A stretch of 26,503 nucleotides of DNA, taken from positions 1 through 26,503 of the forward strand of contig DBHE01000182.1 in the NCBI GenBank assembly GCA_002296055.1, read 5' to 3'. Below, in pieces: positions 23,686 to 26,503 of the stretch. The notes beneath the pieces were generated by a model. That model did no database searches. It was not told where the DNA came from and worked only from the letters and a program-made list of their open reading frames with translations. This stretch comes from Pseudomonadaceae bacterium UBA836. GTDB lineage: Bacteria > Pseudomonadota > Gammaproteobacteria > Pseudomonadales > Pseudomonadaceae. Each line of letters begins with the position of its first letter. Position 1 is the first letter of the stretch. The translations under genes were made by a program, and so were the position numbers.

Positions 23686-25161
23686 GTGACCCACGTTTGC
23701 CCTGACGATTTTGTGAAGGTTGACACCCCTGAAGCGGCGGTAGACCGTTTGGCAGCGCTGCACCAGCAAGCGACCAGCGCGCTGCGCTCCGCCCTTAAAC
23801 AGTACCTTGCCGACCGCAGCCACCCCGGTGCGGACCGCTGCGCCTACCGCTACCCGGAGCTGCGCCTGACCTATCACTGTCAGGGGGAGGTGCCCAGCAG
23901 CGTACGGGCCTATGCCAAGGTACAGGTGCCGGGCACCTACGCGATTACCGTGACCCAACCTGAGGCGTTTCGCAGTTATCTGCTGGATCAGCTGCGTCCG
24001 CTGATGTCCGATTTCACCGTAACGGTGGAGGTGGGGCCGAGTCAGGCCAACATCCCCTACCCCTACGTGGTGGAGCAGGGCGATGAGCTGGGTGCCTCGG
24101 GGGTAACCGCTGCGGAGTTGGCGCGGGTGTTCCCGAGTACCGACCTGTCAGCTGCCAACGACAGTACCGCAGACGGTTTGTATGACTGGGAAAATCAGGA
24201 CCCGCTACCCCTGGCACTGTTTGATGCCGCGCGCACCGATTTCTCCCTGCGTCGGCTGGTGCATTACACCGGCAGTGATTGGCGCCACGTGCAGCCCTGG
24301 ATTCTTTTGACCAACTACCACCGCTACGTGGATCAGTTCATTCGTCACGGGCTGGACATGCTGCAGAGCGACTCGCGCTTTAAGCGCATGGTGCTGCCGG
24401 GCAATGTGGTAGTCGAGCGGGGCATGAGCGAGGGCGAGATGCAGGCGGTTATCGAGTCGGTAGTCTGGCACCGCTTTCAGATGCCGGCCTATCACCTGCA
24501 AGGTGCCACCCCGGCCGAGGGCATTACGCTGGTCAACATTGGCGTAGGGCCGTCCAACGCCAAGAACATCACTGACCACCTGGCGGTGCTGCGCCCGCAC
24601 TGCTGGCTGATGATTGGTCACTGTGGTGGCCTGCGGCAGTCGCAGACCATCGGCGACTATGTGCTGGCGCATGCCTACATGCGCCGTGACGGTATTCTCG
24701 ACCGGGTGCTGCCGCCCAATATCCCGCTGCCGGCGTTGGCCGAGGTGCAGCAGGCGCTGCAGCAGTCTGCGGCCGAGGTGACCGGTGAGCAGGGCGACGC
24801 GCTCAAGCGTCGTTTGCGCACCGGTACGGTGCTGACCTACGACGACCGCAACTGGGAGCTACGCTGGGCCCAGGAGCGGCCGCTGATCAACCAGGCACGC
24901 GCCATTGCGGTGGATATGGAGAGTGGCACCATCGCTGCCCAGGGTTACCGCCTGCGGGTACCCTACGGCACGTTGCTGTGCGTTTCTGATAAGCCTCTGC
25001 ACAGTGAGATAAAACTACCGGGCGCGGCTGGCGCCTTCTATGAGCGAGCTGTCACGCAGCATTTGCACATCGGGATACACGCCCTGGAACTGATGCGCAG
25101 CCAGCTCGACTCGCTTCACTCGCGCAAATTGCGCAGCTTCGACGAGCCACCGTTCCGCTAA
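23686..25161 (+). CDS. amn: AMP nucleosidase
   Basis: Amn hydrolyses AMP to adenine and ribose 5-phosphate and so helps adjust the adenylate pool in the cytosol. At 491 residues it is close to the E. coli enzyme (484). The N-terminal Amn-specific domain (about 1-180) includes YAKVQVPGTYAITVTQPEAF and YPYVVEQGDELGASGVTAAEL. The nucleoside-phosphorylase-like domain carries VNIGVGPSNAKNITDHLAVLRPHCWLMIGHCGGLR in its core and IAVDMESGTIAAQGYR near the C-terminus, with catalytic acids in VDMES and VSDKP. The start is GTG with AAGAGG seven bases upstream. It begins 37 bp after nikR in the same direction, and no terminator is visible between, so some read-through from the metal operon is possible. 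Confidence 0.95.
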   Translation: MTHVCPDDFVKVDTPEAAVDRLAALHQQATSALRSALKQYLADRSHPGADRCAYRYPELRLTYHCQGEVPSSVRAYAKVQVPGTYAITVTQPEAFRSYLLDQLRPLMSDFTVTVEVGPSQANIPYPYVVEQGDELGASGVTAAELARVFPSTDLSAANDSTADGLYDWENQDPLPLALFDAARTDFSLRRLVHYTGSDWRHVQPWILLTNYHRYVDQFIRHGLDMLQSDSRFKRMVLPGNVVVERGMSEGEMQAVIESVVWHRFQMPAYHLQGATPAEGITLVNIGVGPSNAKNITDHLAVLRPHCWLMIGHCGGLRQSQTIGDYVLAHAYMRRDGILDRVLPPNIPLPALAEVQQALQQSAAEVTGEQGDALKRRLRTGTVLTYDDRNWELRWAQERPLINQARAIAVDMESGTIAAQGYRLRVPYGTLLCVSDKPLHSEIKLPGAAGAFYERAVTQHLHIGIHALELMRSQLDSLHSRKLRSFDEPPFR

Positions 25162-25206
25162 GCTGCTCGCACGTTCACACGGCTGTCATGCCACTGGCGC
25201 ATCATG

Positions 25207-25226
25207 CCCGGTCTAAAGACCGGGAG
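25207..25226 (+). promoter_or_regulatory. Hairpin overlapping the ribosome-binding site of the SdiA-regulated-type gene
   Basis: CCCGGTCT (25207-25214) pairs perfectly with AGACCGGG (25217-25224). The right arm contains most of the GGGAG ribosome site (25222-25226) that serves the ATG at 25232. The structure could limit translation, or be a hairpin terminating amn transcripts, although it has no T run. Confidence 0.4.
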
Positions 25227-25231
25227 TGGAT

Positions 25232-26170
25232 ATGCACACTGGACATGACAGCCTTGTATCGTCCGCACCGCGCTGGCGGTTGCGCAGGCGCGCACTCACA
25301 CTGCTGACCCTGTTGGCGGCCCTGTTGGCGGCCCTGTTGGCGGCCCTGTTGGCGCTGTCGGTGCTGCTGGTTGGCTGGTTGCGGCCCGCTGCGCCGCTGC
25401 CGCCCTCAGCGCTGTCACTGCAGGATTTTCGCGTCACGCTGCCGGGCGTGGCAGTCACTGGCATTGGTGATGATCTCTCAGGCATTACCCACGACGGTGA
25501 CCACGACCGCTTGCTGGCCATTACCAACTCCGGCCCTGAACAGCTGCTGGTGCTCGACCGTCAGGGCAGCCTGCTGGCGCAACATGCGCTGATTGGTTTC
25601 AAGGACACAGAAGATCTGGCCTGGCTCGGCGATGGCCTGCTGGCGATTGTTGAGGAGCGGGTGCAGCGCATCAGCATTCTGCCCTTGCCTGACGCGGGTG
25701 AGCCGCTGCGCCGCGCTGACGCCCGCCAACTCACCCTGGGCATCGGCCTGTCGGACGACAACAAGGGCTTTGAAGGCATCGCCTATGATCGCGGGCGCGA
25801 TCTGCTGTATCTGATCAAAGAGCGCGACCCGCAGCGCCTGTATCGGGTTGCCGGGCTGCGCAGCACACTGCAGGGCAACCTGCAGTTGGATGTGCAGGAC
25901 CTGACCGCCTGGATTGATGACGCCGGGGTGTCCAGTGACCTGTCGGCCATCACGGTCGAGCCGGGCAGCGGTCATCTGGTACTGCTCAGTGACGAGTCGC
26001 GCTTGCTGTTCGAACTCGGCCCGCAGGGCCAACTGCTGAGTCAGCGCTCGCTCGGGCGGGGCGTGGGCCTGCAAGAGCCCATGCCCCAGCCCGAGGGCGT
26101 GATTCTGGATGATCGGGGTGAGCTGTTTGTCGTCAGCGAACCCAATCTGTTCTACCGCCTGGCGCGCTAG
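25232..26170 (+). CDS. SdiA-regulated-family (YjiK-like) membrane-anchored beta-propeller protein
   Basis: This protein of 312 residues has a short basic N-terminus (RWRLRRRA), one long hydrophobic segment (about 23-47) with a LAAL repeat, and then an extracytoplasmic beta-propeller-like domain. Family hallmarks are DLSGITHDGDHDRLLAITNSG, FKDTEDLAWLGDG, NKGFEGIAYDRGRDLLYLIKERDP, SSDLSAITVEPGSGHLVLLSDES and MPQPEGVILDDRGELFVVSEPNLFYR. These match the SdiA-regulated (YjiK) family, related to esterase-like phytase propellers. The cellular role is unknown. The ATG at 25232 follows GGGAG by five bases; a GTG at 25226 is possible but overlaps that site. It is convergent with the serine hydrolase gene and shares CTAG with its stop. 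Confidence 0.85.
   Translation: MHTGHDSLVSSAPRWRLRRRALTLLTLLAALLAALLAALLALSVLLVGWLRPAAPLPPSALSLQDFRVTLPGVAVTGIGDDLSGITHDGDHDRLLAITNSGPEQLLVLDRQGSLLAQHALIGFKDTEDLAWLGDGLLAIVEERVQRISILPLPDAGEPLRRADARQLTLGIGLSDDNKGFEGIAYDRGRDLLYLIKERDPQRLYRVAGLRSTLQGNLQLDVQDLTAWIDDAGVSSDLSAITVEPGSGHLVLLSDESRLLFELGPQGQLLSQRSLGRGVGLQEPMPQPEGVILDDRGELFVVSEPNLFYRLAR
25308..25354 (+). repeat. 12-bp in-frame tandem repeat in the signal-anchor codons
   Basis: The unit CCTGTTGGCGGC occurs three times in perfect head-to-tail copies from 25309, plus ten bases of a fourth (to 25354). It encodes repeated Leu-Leu-Ala-Ala in the membrane segment. The unit is a multiple of three, so copy number can change without a frameshift. 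Confidence 0.9.
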
Positions 26171-26503
26171 CGCGCGTTCAGGTACTTAGCCAGGGCGGCG
26201 TAGGCGGGCAGGGACACCGGGTCGTTGGCGCCGTTGGCTGCTACCGGGTTGGAGGCAAAGCGGACGATCACCATCTCGGCCTTGGGGTCGACATAGATGG
26301 TTTGTCCGTGGATGCCGCGAGCAGCAAACATGCCCTGCTGCTCACCGGCCACCCACCACATGTTGCGGTAGCTCCAGCCGGGCAGCGTGGCGTAGCCGGC
26401 GCCGGCAAACTTGGCCTGATCGCCACCGCTACGGATATCGGCCACCACCGCCTCGGGCACGATCTGCTGGCCGTTGAAGCGGCCGTTGTTGCGCATCGCC
26501 TCG
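26167..26503 (-). CDS. Beta-lactamase-like serine hydrolase, C-terminal part (cut by window end)
   Basis: Only the last 112 or so codons are in the window; the reading frame is open to the right edge (…EAMRNNGRFNGQQIVP), so the Met at 26496 is not the true start. The visible part has GYATLPGWSYRNMWWVAGEQQGMFAARGIHGQTIYVDPKAEMVIVRF, in which GIHGQ takes the place of the third catalytic-region motif of class C beta-lactamase-like enzymes (H/K-T/S-G type). Family members include 6-aminohexanoate-dimer hydrolases and various esterases, so the substrate cannot be stated. The catalytic SxxK and YxN motifs would lie outside the window. It converges on the SdiA-regulated-type gene, and the two stop codons overlap within CTAG (26167-26170). 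Confidence 0.75.
   Translation of the reverse strand, partial: EAMRNNGRFNGQQIVPEAVVADIRSGGDQAKFAGAGYATLPGWSYRNMWWVAGEQQGMFAARGIHGQTIYVDPKAEMVIVRFASNPVAANGANDPVSLPAYAALAKYLNAR

Overview
The window is 26.5 kb of high-GC DNA (about 60% by eye) from a gammaproteobacterium, very probably of the Pseudomonas lineage. HemE reads almost like the Pseudomonas protein, the hemE-ParA-metY-selO neighbourhood has a Pseudomonas flavour, and there is a GacA-box-controlled Rsm-type small RNA. The assignment rests on recognition of protein and RNA families; no database search was run. No tRNA, rRNA, insertion sequence, phage gene or CRISPR array was seen.

Region 1 (1-6.8 kb) is housekeeping. It holds hemE (haem synthesis), an orphan ParA-type ATPase and metY (sulfhydrylation of O-acetylhomoserine) on the plus strand. 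A bidirectional terminator follows, then an SLC13-type transporter with RCK_C domains and selO (protein AMPylation) on the minus strand.

Region 2 (6.9-11.1 kb) has two paralogous long acyl-CoA dehydrogenases, each with its own ribosome site and separated by a strong terminator. Between the second one and the next, convergent gene lies a 300-base gap. It contains a perfect GacA upstream activating sequence (TGTAAG-N6-CTTACA), a promoter-like -10, an approximately 120-nt RNA with six GGA motifs, and an intrinsic terminator. This is an RsmY-type RNA that would titrate the RsmA/CsrA translational repressor.

Region 3 (11.1-14.5 kb) has a translationally coupled pair, a TauD-type 2-oxoglutarate dioxygenase and an MhpD/FAH-type hydratase, divergent from an AraC-family regulator. 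It looks like a small catabolic unit of unknown substrate. A YegP-type two-repeat protein with a sigma-S-like -10 follows.

Region 4 (14.5-17.9 kb) is an iron-uptake unit. A FepA/PfeA-type catechol siderophore receptor is interrupted by one in-frame amber codon near its 3' end. Opposite it is a PchR-like AraC regulator, and a Fur-like box lies between them.

Region 5 (18.0-23.7 kb) is the most notable locus, a tightly packed seven-gene metal-uptake operon. It comprises a TonB-dependent outer-membrane receptor, periplasmic NikK (DUF4198), NikL, the ECF-type transporter NikM-NikQ-NikO and the repressor NikR. A NikR-like palindrome overlaps the likely promoter. The parts make one path: metal crosses the outer membrane by the TonB receptor, is handled by NikK/NikL, passes the inner membrane through NikMQO, and NikR closes the loop. 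This NikR lacks two of the four canonical nickel-ligand histidines and carries a His-rich tail, so its metal specificity or binding mode may be new.

Region 6 (23.7-26.5 kb) holds amn (AMP nucleosidase), an SdiA-regulated-family membrane-anchored protein with a 12-bp tandem repeat in its signal-anchor codons, and the 3' part of a beta-lactamase-like serine hydrolase cut by the window edge.
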